Assembly: GCF_963665445.1 (NCBI RefSeq)
Contig: NZ_OY762276.1
Span: forward strand, 405,501 to 469,500
Reading direction: 5' to 3'
Origin: an uncultured Desulfobulbus sp.
Lineage (GTDB): Bacteria; Desulfobacterota; Desulfobulbia; Desulfobulbales; Desulfobulbaceae
Length of the DNA stretch: 64,000 bases
Position 1 is the first letter of the stretch. The number at the start of each line of letters is the position of its first letter. Positions 27,222 through 35,276 of this stretch are shown one piece after another. Below the pieces are notes generated by a model. It worked only from the letters and a program-made list of their open reading frames with translations, did not search any database and had not been told where the DNA came from. Both the position numbers and the translations under genes were made by a program.

Positions 27222-27433
27222 CGCCGCACCTTATGCCAGCGTTCCAGTTGCTCCTGGCATCGCAGGCAGAACCGGCAGCCACGCATGGCCAGCCGTCTCT
27301 CCTCGGGGATCAATTCTCCGCACTCCAGGCAGGTCTTTGCCGACTCGCCCTGGGGTAAGGCATAGGCCTGGGCTGTAATCAGTCGCCGCAGTTCCTTCTC
27401 CTGGCGGTCCTGGGCGTAGTCGACCTCATCCAT
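27218..27433 (-). CDS. DksA/TraR-type zinc finger protein
   Basis: 71 residues with the four-Cys finger C-x2-C-17-C-x2-C (CLECGELIPEERRLAMRGCRFCLRC) and a short N-terminal helix. TraR/DksA proteins enter the RNA polymerase secondary channel and alter promoter choice, and phage versions are short like TraR. It overlaps neighbours at both ends (ATGA type), so it is part of the late operon. Confidence 0.9.
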   Translation of the reverse strand: MDEVDYAQDRQEKELRRLITAQAYALPQGESAKTCLECGELIPEERRLAMRGCRFCLRCQEQLERWHKVRR

Positions 27434-27912
27434 CAGGGCTGGCCCGCTCCCAGCCGTGCGCCTGCGGTCTGCTGGACGATAGCCACCACTTGCCGCACCA
27501 GGACCTTCTTTGCCGAGGCCCCAATATTGGCCGCACCGAGTTGCTCCAGAATCTGCGCCTTGATCAACAAGCTCAGGTCAACCATCGACTGCTTGGTGGC
27601 GGCATCGAGGTGCAGCTCATCAAGCTTGGCGGTCAGGGCCGTATCAATGGTTGCTGCCAAGGCGCTCTCGCCGGTTCCCTCATCCAACAGGGCCAGGATC
27701 GCCGTGGAGGCGGCATAGGCCGGTGCCGCCGTGTCCGGCCGGGCCGTTAAGGCCAGCCCCACCGCCACCCGGATGGTGGCCGCCTCCACCTGGTCGACCT
27801 GGCCGTTGCCTAGGGTGGAGCCGTTCTCCGAGCAGCCAAACTGGCAGAAAAGGGTGAACGACAGGAGAAGGCACAGAAGGCTCGTGGTCTTAAAAATGCT
27901 GCAATGGTTCAT
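27433..27912 (-). CDS. Phage lipoprotein of unknown function
   Basis: 159 residues with a lipoprotein signal: basic start, hydrophobic LLCLLLSFTLFCQFGC with Cys27 as the probable lipidated residue. The mature part is Ala/Leu-rich helix without Trp or Tyr. It lies directly after the endolysin, where outer-membrane spanin genes are often found, but it is larger than Rz1-type lipoproteins. A spanin or exclusion role is possible and unproven. Confidence 0.65.
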   Translation of the reverse strand: MNHCSIFKTTSLLCLLLSFTLFCQFGCSENGSTLGNGQVDQVEAATIRVAVGLALTARPDTAAPAYAASTAILALLDEGTGESALAATIDTALTAKLDELHLDAATKQSMVDLSLLIKAQILEQLGAANIGASAKKVLVRQVVAIVQQTAGARLGAGQP

Positions 27913-27936
27913 CGGGTAACTCGCAGGAAAAGGGGT

Positions 27937-28473
27937 TCAGGTTCGCTCGAACACGCCGGGAAAATCCTCGTGTTTGCTCCAGTTCTTGTAATGGATGTAC
28001 TGCTCGCCGTTCTGGCACTTCACCAGGATCCGGGGCGGCCGTTTCTTGATGCAGGCCAGTGTGGCAGCCAGGGTCTTTGGCCCCATGCCACCATCCACAT
28101 ACAGATCCGGATACAGTTGCCCCCGGCTGTTCAGCGCATTGAGTGCCCGCTGCAGAAACTTGACCCCGTTACCGGATCCGCAGTTGACCGAAGCCTCGAA
28201 CAGCTCCTCGGCCACCTCCTCGCTCACGGCATCGATCCGGTCGCACTGCAGCGGAATCCAGAACTCGGACTGGTAGAAATAACGCACCATATCGGCCAGG
28301 CCCGGAGCAATGGAGAGCGGTTCCCCATGGGCAAGCCACTCGTCGATGATCCGCCAGCCGGGCCAGGCGGGATGCTTGGTACGGTCAATGCCCATATAGG
28401 TCTCATGGCCATCGACAATGGCATGACCACCCTCGACCTTCATGGTGATGGAAAATCCGTTGGAAAAGCTCAT
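27937..28473 (-). CDS. Endolysin, glycosyl hydrolase family 108 (N-acetylmuramidase)
   Basis: 178 residues. The catalytic glutamate lies in KVEGGHAIVDG (E14), followed by ETYMGIDRTKHPAWPGW, and the C-terminal part holds the peptidoglycan-binding-like YPDLYVDGGMGPKTLAAT segment. GH108 lysins such as ZliS cut the glycan backbone. It is the first gene of the late block to the left of the integron and corresponds to the Mu lys position after mor. A perfect palindrome lies 32 bp upstream. Confidence 0.92.
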   Translation of the reverse strand: MSFSNGFSITMKVEGGHAIVDGHETYMGIDRTKHPAWPGWRIIDEWLAHGEPLSIAPGLADMVRYFYQSEFWIPLQCDRIDAVSEEVAEELFEASVNCGSGNGVKFLQRALNALNSRGQLYPDLYVDGGMGPKTLAATLACIKKRPPRILVKCQNGEQYIHYKNWSKHEDFPGVFERT

Positions 28474-28815
28474 GGGGCCTCATCAAAAATTGTTTTGGGT
28501 AAACCACGCCAATTGGCGTGGAACTCTTATCCAATTGAAACCAGAACAAACGGATCAAGGGACCCGCTCCTGCAGAAGCCATACAAAATGTTCTGTCCTG
28601 CCCTGGCTTAGGGTGATGAGGGAACTATAGAAAAAGGTGCGAGGGGTGATAAGACTGCGGTATTACAGAGGTGGAGTTGCGGTGCGAGGGATGCTCAGAA
28701 AAGCCGTGGGTAAAATTACCTATAGAATTTTAATGTGTTTTCAATCTTGTCAAGGCAAAGTACGGGTGGTACATCAAACGGATCTAGCCATTTTTTCACA
28801 CAGAATGAGACAACG
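28474..28815. other. Junction between phage late genes and integron block; no gene
   Basis: About 340 bp without a convincing gene. It separates the leftward endolysin from the rightward zinc-finger gene, so it must hold promoters for both. The only clear structure is the palindrome at 28505-28522. The integron cargo probably begins somewhere here, marked by a fall in GC to the right. Confidence 0.6.
28505..28522. promoter_or_regulatory. 18-bp perfect palindrome upstream of endolysin
   Basis: CCACGCCAATTGGCGTGG reads the same on both strands. It shares the 14-bp core ACGCCAATTGGCGT with another palindrome at 46133-46154 in the early region. Position and symmetry suggest an operator for a dimeric phage regulator of the endolysin promoter. 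Confidence 0.5.
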
Positions 28816-29268
28816 ATGAGCGCCCAGGAAGAACCTGATGAAAATATTGCCTGCAGTTTTTGCGGCAAGCTACCCAAGGATATTGAAGTCATGATTGCTG
28901 GTGGAGAGCAACTGGCCATCTGCAATGAGTGCATTACACTTTGCATGGCGATGCTCAACAACCAGGAAGCGTCTGACATTCCGAATCCCAGATTTCTTGG
29001 CCAAAAATATAGGGAAACAAACAGGAAGCTTCGGCCCATAACCAAACTGCCGGAAGGGTGGAAGATTAAAGAAACCGAGTTGTATGCCACCGAGCCCTAT
29101 ATTACCGGTTGTTCCCCTGACGGAAAACGTTATGCCGATTTTGCGATCCCCAAGCAGTTGGCTTGGTGGATCATCAGCAATGACAAAGCGTTGGATGTTG
29201 ATGAATTGAGAGCGGAAATCACCAAGCATCTCACGTATGTTGTCTGGCAGACTTTGCTGAAATACTGA
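28816..29268 (+). CDS. Protein with ClpX-type N-terminal zinc-binding domain
   Basis: 150 residues from ATG at 28816; an upstream in-frame ATG at 28735 has no ribosome site. Residues ~10-45 are a ClpX zinc-binding domain (CSFCGKLPKDIEVMIAGGEQLAICNECITLC, C-x2-C...C-x2-C). No AAA+ module follows; the rest is an unknown domain (ITGCSPDGKRYADFAIPKQLAWWIISNDKALDVDEL). In ClpX this domain dimerises and docks adaptors, so a free copy could redirect or block ClpXP. It is the first plus-strand gene of the inserted block and is not followed by an attC. Confidence 0.75.
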   Translation: MSAQEEPDENIACSFCGKLPKDIEVMIAGGEQLAICNECITLCMAMLNNQEASDIPNPRFLGQKYRETNRKLRPITKLPEGWKIKETELYATEPYITGCSPDGKRYADFAIPKQLAWWIISNDKALDVDELRAEITKHLTYVVWQTLLKY

Positions 29269-29299
29269 AAGGCCTTCGGGATCACAACGTCAAGAATTG

Positions 29300-29431
29300 T
29301 GCGTGGTGATATTCCAGTCGAAAGAGGACGTAATTGCTGCCGGTTATCTGCCTTGTGGAATCTGCAAGCCGTATGAGATCGTCGTCACAGCCGATTGCTT
29401 TCCCTCATTATTAACCATTATGCGTCGTTGA
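29300..29431 (+). pseudogene. Fragment resembling an Ada-type metal-binding C-terminus
   Basis: Between the zinc-finger gene and intI one frame reads VIFQSKEDVIAAGYLPCGICKPYE, matching the end of Ada-like zinc domains (S-x-E-x-A-x-x-A-G-Y-x-P-C-x-x-C-x-P). Just upstream, in another frame, HNVKNCAW could supply the first half. No start codon fits, so it looks like a decayed remnant. Confidence 0.4.
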
Positions 29432-29457
29432 GTTCTCGTAACGGATGAGAGAATAAC

Positions 29458-30894
29458 ATGCTGCCAATCCCAGGTGAGATTTCAGCTCAGTTCAACGAAG
29501 TTTTAAGAAAACGAGCAATCAACCAATCTTTACACATTCATTACCGGAAATGGCTTCTCTATTTTTTTGACTTCTGCAAAAAATATCCACCCCCTGAAGC
29601 AAAATCCGAGCAGGTGCGCTTATTTGTCGAAAAACTGAAATCTAAAAATCAAACTCCGCAACAATGCACTCAGGCCGCCCACGCGATTTCTCTATTTTTC
29701 GAATCACAAAAGCTGAGAAATGGTGATTGTCCCGCGCCTTCCGAGTCAAAGTCAGTTCCACCAGTTCTTCAAGTAATCCGGCAACCCGAGGAAGGCATTG
29801 CCACTAGCAATACCAGCGACATCATCGCTCGCCCTGCGAAAGCTGCGGCGACCATTGTCGAACCATTCCCATTTTGCAACCAACCAGGTGGCAAGCGTTT
29901 TAACGAATGGCGTTGTCTTGAAAAAACGAAATCAGCGGCATGGGACCAAAGTATCGAAAGACTCGCTGCAGAAATCAAGGTCAGGCACTATTCAAGAAAA
30001 ACGCTGAAGACATATGCCGACTGGGGGCGGAAATTTCAACGCTATCTTCGCGATAAGCCCCCGGAGGAACTTACTGCCATTGATGTAAAGAACTACCTCA
30101 CCTACCTGGCTGTTGAAAGCAGAGTTGCCGCATCAACCCAGAACCAGGCTTTTAACGCATTATTGTTCCTTTTTCGTCATGTTCTAAAGAAAGATTTTGG
30201 GGATCAGCGCGATGTGCCACGCGCAAAAAAATCGAAGTATATTCCTGTCGTGCTCTCTCGCAGGGAAATTGACGCGATATTGCAACATCTTGAATATCCT
30301 TTTGATGTTATTATTAATCTTCTCTATGGATGCGGCCTTCGTCTCTTCGAGTGCGTCAGCCTCAGAATACAAAATTTCAATTTTGAGACTGGAATTCTGA
30401 CCGTACATGGCAAAGGAGACAAGGACAGAACCATTCCCCTTCCTCAGATACTCATTCCAAAATTAAAAGCGCAATTGGATTTCGTGAGTGAACTTCACGA
30501 GAAAGATTTAGCAGCGGGGTATGCGGGAGTATTTCTCGTTGATTCACTCGAAAAGAAATATCCGGCCGCCGCCAAGGAATTTATTTGGCAATGGTTTTTT
30601 CCGCAACAGGGGCTCACGCTGGTTGCTGGCTCGAATGAACGTAGGCGGTATCATCTCCACGATTCACATGTCCAGAATGCTCTGAAAAGAGCGGTGCGAA
30701 AAGCAAAAATTACCAAGCGCGTAAGATCGCATACGTTTAGACATAGTTTTGCCACCCACCTCTTACAGGCTAATTATGATATCCGTACAATTCAAACTAT
30801 GCTTGGTCACGCCGATGTAAGGACGACCATGATATATACGCATTGCATACCGAGTCTTACGGCAAAAGAAGCGAAAAGCCCGCTTGATTTTTAA
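29458..30894 (+). CDS. intI: Integron integrase IntI with extra N-terminal domain
   Basis: 478 residues. The catalytic set of tyrosine recombinases is present: Arg in GCGLRLFECVSLR, Lys in GKGDKDRTIPLP, HTFRHSFATHLL, LGHADVRTTMIYTH with Tyr460. The insertion found only in IntI proteins is clear: SLEKKYPAAAKEFIWQWFFPQ and ERRRYHLHDSHVQNALKRAV match the LERKYP...WPWFW...RRHHMYDQTFQRAFKRAV block of IntI1. Ahead of the normal core-binding domain (about 155-245) is a second SAM-like unit at 1-90, making it ~140 residues longer than IntI1. It excises and inserts cassettes at attC/attI. It is read in the same direction as the cassettes, which is the rarer arrangement. Confidence 0.93.
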   Translation: MLPIPGEISAQFNEVLRKRAINQSLHIHYRKWLLYFFDFCKKYPPPEAKSEQVRLFVEKLKSKNQTPQQCTQAAHAISLFFESQKLRNGDCPAPSESKSVPPVLQVIRQPEEGIATSNTSDIIARPAKAAATIVEPFPFCNQPGGKRFNEWRCLEKTKSAAWDQSIERLAAEIKVRHYSRKTLKTYADWGRKFQRYLRDKPPEELTAIDVKNYLTYLAVESRVAASTQNQAFNALLFLFRHVLKKDFGDQRDVPRAKKSKYIPVVLSRREIDAILQHLEYPFDVIINLLYGCGLRLFECVSLRIQNFNFETGILTVHGKGDKDRTIPLPQILIPKLKAQLDFVSELHEKDLAAGYAGVFLVDSLEKKYPAAAKEFIWQWFFPQQGLTLVAGSNERRRYHLHDSHVQNALKRAVRKAKITKRVRSHTFRHSFATHLLQANYDIRTIQTMLGHADVRTTMIYTHCIPSLTAKEAKSPLDF

Positions 30895-30971
30895 GAGTAA
30901 AGATGGGCAAGTGAAAAAATGCGAAATCTTGGTGTGATTCTTGCTTTTATAGATAACACCGCAAAATAGAA

Positions 30972-31002
30972 TATTAGCTGGACGATTTCCGTCCAGCTAA
31001 TA
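30972..31002. repeat. 13-bp perfect inverted repeat after intI (possible terminator or attI element)
   Basis: TATTAGCTGGACG and its complement CGTCCAGCTAATA enclose a five-base loop. No T run follows, so it is not a standard terminator. It lies exactly where attI would be expected, 78 bp after intI and just before the first cassette gene. The following ACTTGTTGTACAC has a GTT core, but the true crossover point cannot be seen. Confidence 0.55.
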
Positions 31003-31026
31003 ACTTGTTGTACACACCAGAACGAC

Positions 31027-31908
31027 ATGACAGATGATACTTTATACCATTACTGCTCTGTATCGGCGTTTGCTTCGATTATCAAGAATAACTTAATCTG
31101 GCTTTCCTCTCTATCGCTGTCAAATGACTACATGGAAGGCAAGCTTACAAGAGATGCATTTGATCGACTGCTTAAGCAATCTGATATCAATGCCTGCAAC
31201 GATATTGCCAACGTTCGGCGAATCATTCATACGACCGAAAAAATGTTTGACGGCCTCGGATTTTGTCTTTCGCAAAAACCAGACTTGTTGAGTCAATGGC
31301 GTGGATATGCGGATGATGGACAAGGTTTTTCGATAGGTTTCTCCAAATCATATATAAAAAAACTATCGGAAAAAAGGTCACAGAAAAATCCTCACTTTAA
31401 ACTATTTGATGCTATTTATGAACCAAGTGAGCATGAGGAAGCGTTGAAACCAGTTTTTAATAGTATCAAAACCTTCATTGATTCTGGTGGTCTGAAGGAG
31501 CCACAGCTTTTCATGCCGAATGACGAAAATATGAGAACTGTAAAATTCCTATCACAGAATTGGGAATTTTTCATAAAGATAGCCTTTGAGATCTTACCGA
31601 AAATTTATTGTCTCAAGAATAAAGCGTTTGAAGAGGAGCATGAGTGTCGTCTAATTTCAAATTTGATGAGAAACTTTGAGTTTAGTAATGAAAACATGGA
31701 ATTGGCAACTGCTACCTATAGGGTCGCTAGGAATAGATTGATACCTTTTAGGGAAGTCCATTTGGTAAAACTTGGTAAAATGAAACCAATTAAAGAAGTC
31801 TATATTGGGCCTAAGAACATTACGCCTGTGCACGAGGTAGAAAGATTTCTCTATCAATGTGGTCATAAGGACGTAGAAGTTAAACTTTCGTCAGCGACAT
31901 ATCGATAG
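31027..31908 (+). CDS. DUF2971 protein, first cassette
   Basis: 293 residues. DUF2971 is recognised by LYHYCSVSAFASIIKNNLIWLSSLSLSNDYMEG at the N-terminus, the GFCLSQKPDLLSQWRGYADDGQGFSIGF centre and the EEEHECRLIS block. This family is widespread, often in integrons and defence islands, and has no proven biochemical function. It has no signal peptide. An attC-like hairpin follows 57 bp after its stop. The first gene of an array is normally the best expressed. Confidence 0.85.
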   Translation: MTDDTLYHYCSVSAFASIIKNNLIWLSSLSLSNDYMEGKLTRDAFDRLLKQSDINACNDIANVRRIIHTTEKMFDGLGFCLSQKPDLLSQWRGYADDGQGFSIGFSKSYIKKLSEKRSQKNPHFKLFDAIYEPSEHEEALKPVFNSIKTFIDSGGLKEPQLFMPNDENMRTVKFLSQNWEFFIKIAFEILPKIYCLKNKAFEEEHECRLISNLMRNFEFSNENMELATATYRVARNRLIPFREVHLVKLGKMKPIKEVYIGPKNITPVHEVERFLYQCGHKDVEVKLSSATYR

Positions 31909-31964
31909 TTTTTTAAGTAGTAAGATGGAGTAAGATGGGACGCTCTAAATATATTAATTTTATC

Positions 31965-32014
31965 GTCCAACCACACCTTGCACCCGATAAACGGGTGAAG
32001 GTGAATGTTATGTC
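31965..32014 (+). repeat. attC-like site 1
   Basis: From GTCCAAC to GTTATGTC. Inside, CACCTTGCACCC and GGGTGAAGGTG pair fully except for one unpaired G, the kind of extrahelical base that orients attC recombination. The outer boxes are not complementary to each other and the site is short, so confidence is moderate. Confidence 0.55.
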
Positions 32015-32038
32015 ATACAAAAATTATGAGGCTTTAAG

Positions 32039-33349
32039 ATGCATAGTAAAATTCTAGGCAGTTTATTAATGCTCTGGGGGGTAGGAGCGTTTCTTGGAAT
32101 AATAGAAACAATACTCTTAAAAAATTATAGTACTGGTCGTTTACTTGTAATTTGCTTAGTACAATTAATAATTTGTATTATTCCAATAATTTTAGGGTAT
32201 AAAATTTTTAGAAGGAAAGAGTATTCTAAGAGCAATTACACCACATGGATAATTATAATCTTGTTAATAAATTTGGGTTTTTCTTTCTATTACAAAGATA
32301 AACTCAGCCTAAAAATTGCAATGTTCAAATTAGCAGTCCATCATATTACAACTCCTAAGATTATCGAAGCGACCATTAAAAATGATGTAAAAGAAATTAA
32401 CCAGTTGATAGTGAAAGGAGCCGATGTCAATAAAAAAGATAGTGATGGAAGAACAGCTATTTTTTATGCTCACAATGTTGAAATCATGAAAATACTCTTA
32501 GATGCCGGGGCAGATGTAAACCTAATCAGCAATGTTGGTCACACTCTTTTAAACTCCAAAGCAGGCTCAACTAATATTCAATCATATGAAGCTACCAAAA
32601 TGTTACTTGAGCATGGTTTAACAAAAGAAACAATAAATTCGCAAAAGGGCTATTGGGGGTACAATGCACTTCATAGAAGCGACATATGCATGCTTTGTGA
32701 TGAATCAAAAGAATATACCGATGGCTATAAGAATGTTGAACTACTAATTAAAAATGGCGCGAATGTTAATTCTGTTAACAAGAAAGGAGAAACACCTATT
32801 TTTACAGTAAATGACAAATGCAAGAGAATTTTAATAAATAATGGCGCTGATATATTTGCAACAAACAATAACAATGAGAATGTCCTATTTTACATCAAAG
32901 ATTTCCAGCTGTTCAGTGAGATTACTAAGAAAGGGCTTGATTACACAGTAATTAACGCTAAAAATGAGACAATCTTGCACCATACCTTTAGTGCTGAAAT
33001 TGCAAATCTTGTGACCCAAAAAGTTGATATTAACCATAAAAATCATGAGGGGCGAACTGCATTGTTTTGGTGCTACTATTCGCCTGATAAGTTTAAGGTC
33101 TTGCTCCGAAACAATGCTGATGTGAATATCCCAAACAATGAAGGTGAAACTGTCCTGCATCAATACGCTAGAGAATGCCGTAGTGACAAGAATGAATATC
33201 AGAGGAATCTGTTTAAAATAGTCGAAATGATTCTTGAAACTGATATTGATGTTAATCATAAAGATAATAAAGGTAAAACAGCATTGGACTATGTTAGATT
33301 TGACAAAGTAAAAAAACTACTAACATCTAAAGGTGCTAGAAACTCTTAG
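32039..33349 (+). CDS. Membrane-anchored ankyrin-repeat protein (cassette)
   Basis: 436 residues. Two or three membrane segments lie at about 7-100 (LLMLWGVGAFLGIIETILL, LLVICLVQLIICIIPIILGY, WIIIILLINLGFSF). From about 115 to the end there are ankyrin repeats (NDVKEINQLIVKGADVNKKDSDGRTAIFYA, LLDAGADVNLISNVGHTLL, VDINHKNHEGRTALFW, DVNHKDNKGKTALDY). Ankyrin units bind proteins, and the topology puts them on one side of the membrane. Base composition is very AT-rich, unlike the phage. No target is known. Confidence 0.85.
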   Translation: MHSKILGSLLMLWGVGAFLGIIETILLKNYSTGRLLVICLVQLIICIIPIILGYKIFRRKEYSKSNYTTWIIIILLINLGFSFYYKDKLSLKIAMFKLAVHHITTPKIIEATIKNDVKEINQLIVKGADVNKKDSDGRTAIFYAHNVEIMKILLDAGADVNLISNVGHTLLNSKAGSTNIQSYEATKMLLEHGLTKETINSQKGYWGYNALHRSDICMLCDESKEYTDGYKNVELLIKNGANVNSVNKKGETPIFTVNDKCKRILINNGADIFATNNNNENVLFYIKDFQLFSEITKKGLDYTVINAKNETILHHTFSAEIANLVTQKVDINHKNHEGRTALFWCYYSPDKFKVLLRNNADVNIPNNEGETVLHQYARECRSDKNEYQRNLFKIVEMILETDIDVNHKDNKGKTALDYVRFDKVKKLLTSKGARNS

Positions 33350-33370
33350 AATAAATGTAATTTAAACGAG

Positions 33371-33454
33371 ACATAACAAGTCGTTCAACAATGCTCCGTT
33401 GCACTCCGCTTGGACGCGCAAACAGCGCGCGCCAGTTAACTCGGGCCGTTATGT
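33371..33454 (+). repeat. attC site 2 (canonical)
   Basis: An 84-bp site with fully complementary outer boxes ACATAAC and GTTATGT. Inner boxes are TTCAAC and GTTAACTC, and the centre is imperfectly palindromic (CTTGGACGCGC...GCGCGCGCC). The sequence order AACAAGTCGTTCAAC and GTTAACTCGGGC is that of classic 59-base elements. This is the strongest attC in the array. Confidence 0.9.
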
Positions 33455-33472
33455 GAAAAAGAAGGAAAATAA

Positions 33473-34450
33473 ATGAAGCATCTAATATTCGTTCTTCTGC
33501 TGCTTTTAAATGGTCAGGTTCTGGCTGAAGAGTTAAAGGATTTTGATTTCGATGTGCCGTCTGCAGCGATGCAAGACCGTGGAGTCAAATCCGAATGTAA
33601 GTTCGAGGGGTTAACTATTCCAGAAGATGCTATTATCTATGCGGCTGGTGGGTATTCCGGTAGAAGTCTAGATTTTCAGATAGATCAAAGCGGCCATACG
33701 GCAACACAATTCGACATCGCTATCAACAGCAAAACCCGCCCAGTGATACTGATCTTGGGAGCCTATGAACCTACCATTTGGAATCTTGGCTGGAGTTCTG
33801 GAACGAAAATTCTAGCAGTGTTTGCATCGGGATACCACAGACAGGTTATAGCGGGCCTTGGAAGTGACACTCCGACTCTAATCAGCTCCTATGATAACAA
33901 GGGCCCCTGTGGCTATTTCTACGTAGGGAAGGAAAAGAACGCTCCGCTAAATCCTCAATCTCGACAACTTTTTGGAAAACCCGTCGATCTTGTCTATCAG
34001 GGAGACAGAAGTGGGAAAATTGTCGTTGGGGATCCTTTAACAAACACTGAAAAATTAGTCACATCCAAAAATAACACTCCCGAATCGTACCGAGACGAAA
34101 GCGCACCACTTGCAGGTAAAGCCGGACTAGATGAAGCGGAGGAAAATGGAATTATTCGCAGGGCAACGGTTGCCGATGCAAATCAATGGGTTGAAGAAGT
34201 ATTTGCTAATTCTCCAAAACAAGATGTGCCCCCTATTGCGGGGCAAGGAATACCTAAGCCACGGAGACCGCATCTCCATAATGCGTATGTTGTGTTAAAA
34301 GAATTTACCTATCCTGCGGGGTTATACGGGGGCAATTCTGCTTCGTTTTTCGTAACAAAGGGTGTTCCAATGCCAAAGGGTAACCCTGGGCACTCAACAG
34401 TCTATGATTTTAATTCGCTCTTATGCAAAGGCGTAGGTTGTGGGCGCTAA
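33473..34450 (+). CDS. Secreted protein of unknown function (cassette)
   Basis: 325 residues with a signal peptide (MKHLIFVLLLLLNGQVLAEE, cleavage after LA). The mature part has a beta-rich domain with IYAAGGYSGRSLDFQI, ILGAYEPTIWNLGWSSGTKILAVFASGYHRQVI, then a charged linker and a C-terminal Cys pair (LCKGVGCGR). AAGGAAAATAA precedes the ATG, 18 bp after the attC. I recognise no family. A periplasmic or surface role is inferred from the signal. Confidence 0.75.
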   Translation: MKHLIFVLLLLLNGQVLAEELKDFDFDVPSAAMQDRGVKSECKFEGLTIPEDAIIYAAGGYSGRSLDFQIDQSGHTATQFDIAINSKTRPVILILGAYEPTIWNLGWSSGTKILAVFASGYHRQVIAGLGSDTPTLISSYDNKGPCGYFYVGKEKNAPLNPQSRQLFGKPVDLVYQGDRSGKIVVGDPLTNTEKLVTSKNNTPESYRDESAPLAGKAGLDEAEENGIIRRATVADANQWVEEVFANSPKQDVPPIAGQGIPKPRRPHLHNAYVVLKEFTYPAGLYGGNSASFFVTKGVPMPKGNPGHSTVYDFNSLLCKGVGCGR

Positions 34451-34665
34451 CCGCGCACGATGCAAATGGCGATTAACCTGCTACTGCCTTTGATATTGCA
34501 AAAGACATTCGTACGTAAATTAGAGGCAGACCACTGTTTATACTGAGTTCATATAACTCCTGTCGAGAGTAACCCGTGCCTTTGCCAAAAACTGAATCAG
34601 AATGGCCAAGAACCAAGAGAGGGAAGTGAAAATATAAACCGTAGTTTGATCCAAATTTTCATATC

Positions 34666-34974
34666 ATGAAAAAATTAAGCAAAACAGGCGTTGCATTTGC
34701 CTTGTTCTACATTTTATTATCCATCACCATTTTGATATACGCGAAAACTATTGAAGATCCAAAAGGAAGATTTGTTTTATTTCAGCTGCCTCTTGTACCA
34801 GCCGCTAGTTTATTATTTAAGCTTGGTTTAATTAAATATTTTACTAAATTTTCATGGTTGATCGCCTATATTATATTAGGAATTCCTACGGTGATTAGTT
34901 TTTATGCCTTTGGATATATCTGTGAAATATGTGTAAAGAAATTGATTATATTTACGAAAGAAAAAAATAACTAA
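34666..34974 (+). CDS. Small membrane protein (cassette region)
   Basis: 102 residues with three hydrophobic spans (VAFALFYILLSITILIY, LFQLPLVPAASLLFKLGL, WLIAYIILGIPTVISFYAFG). AT-rich like its neighbours. No ribosome site stands out before the ATG and no family is recognised. No attC is visible in the 215 bp to the left, so it may share a cassette with the secreted protein gene. Confidence 0.55.
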   Translation: MKKLSKTGVAFALFYILLSITILIYAKTIEDPKGRFVLFQLPLVPAASLLFKLGLIKYFTKFSWLIAYIILGIPTVISFYAFGYICEICVKKLIIFTKEKNN

Positions 34975-35276
34975 TGGAACAAATCGTATTAGTAAAACGT
35001 ACCAATAATATCAATCTTGTTAACCTCGATATTAATGGTCAATATATCTCCTGTTTATCTTGACGCCAACAGTATCATTTAAAGGCTTTATCCAGACTGA
35101 TACGTGGCTTTTCTGGGACGGGACTACTGATAAAACACTCTTAGTTGGACCCCTCAAATCATGAGCCTACCGTTGTTCGCCTTTCATCGAGTTCTTTGCA
35201 CCGCAGCTCCTGCTGTAGCTGCTTGTTGGTCGCCGTCTCGCCAGCGCCGACCTCATGCGCTGAAGGGTGGCCGCAC
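34975..35276. other. Intergenic stretch inside the cassette array
   Basis: About 300 bp with no convincing gene and no clear attC. One frame is open from 35145 into the next gene, but it lacks a ribosome site and its sequence looks like random translation, so the later start was preferred. Confidence 0.5.

Noticed and set aside
29458-30894. A phage-type or Xer recombinase as the integrase of the prophage.
   Set aside because: The insertion LEKKYP...WQWFF...RRYHLHDSHVQNALKRAV occurs only in IntI proteins, and attC sites follow. The phage itself uses a MuA transposase and needs no tyrosine recombinase.
35145-35276. A longer version of the membrane protein starting at 35145.
   Set aside because: The added 44 residues are Cys/Ser/Arg-rich with no ribosome site, while ATG 35277 is preceded by AGGGTGG and begins a typical membrane segment.
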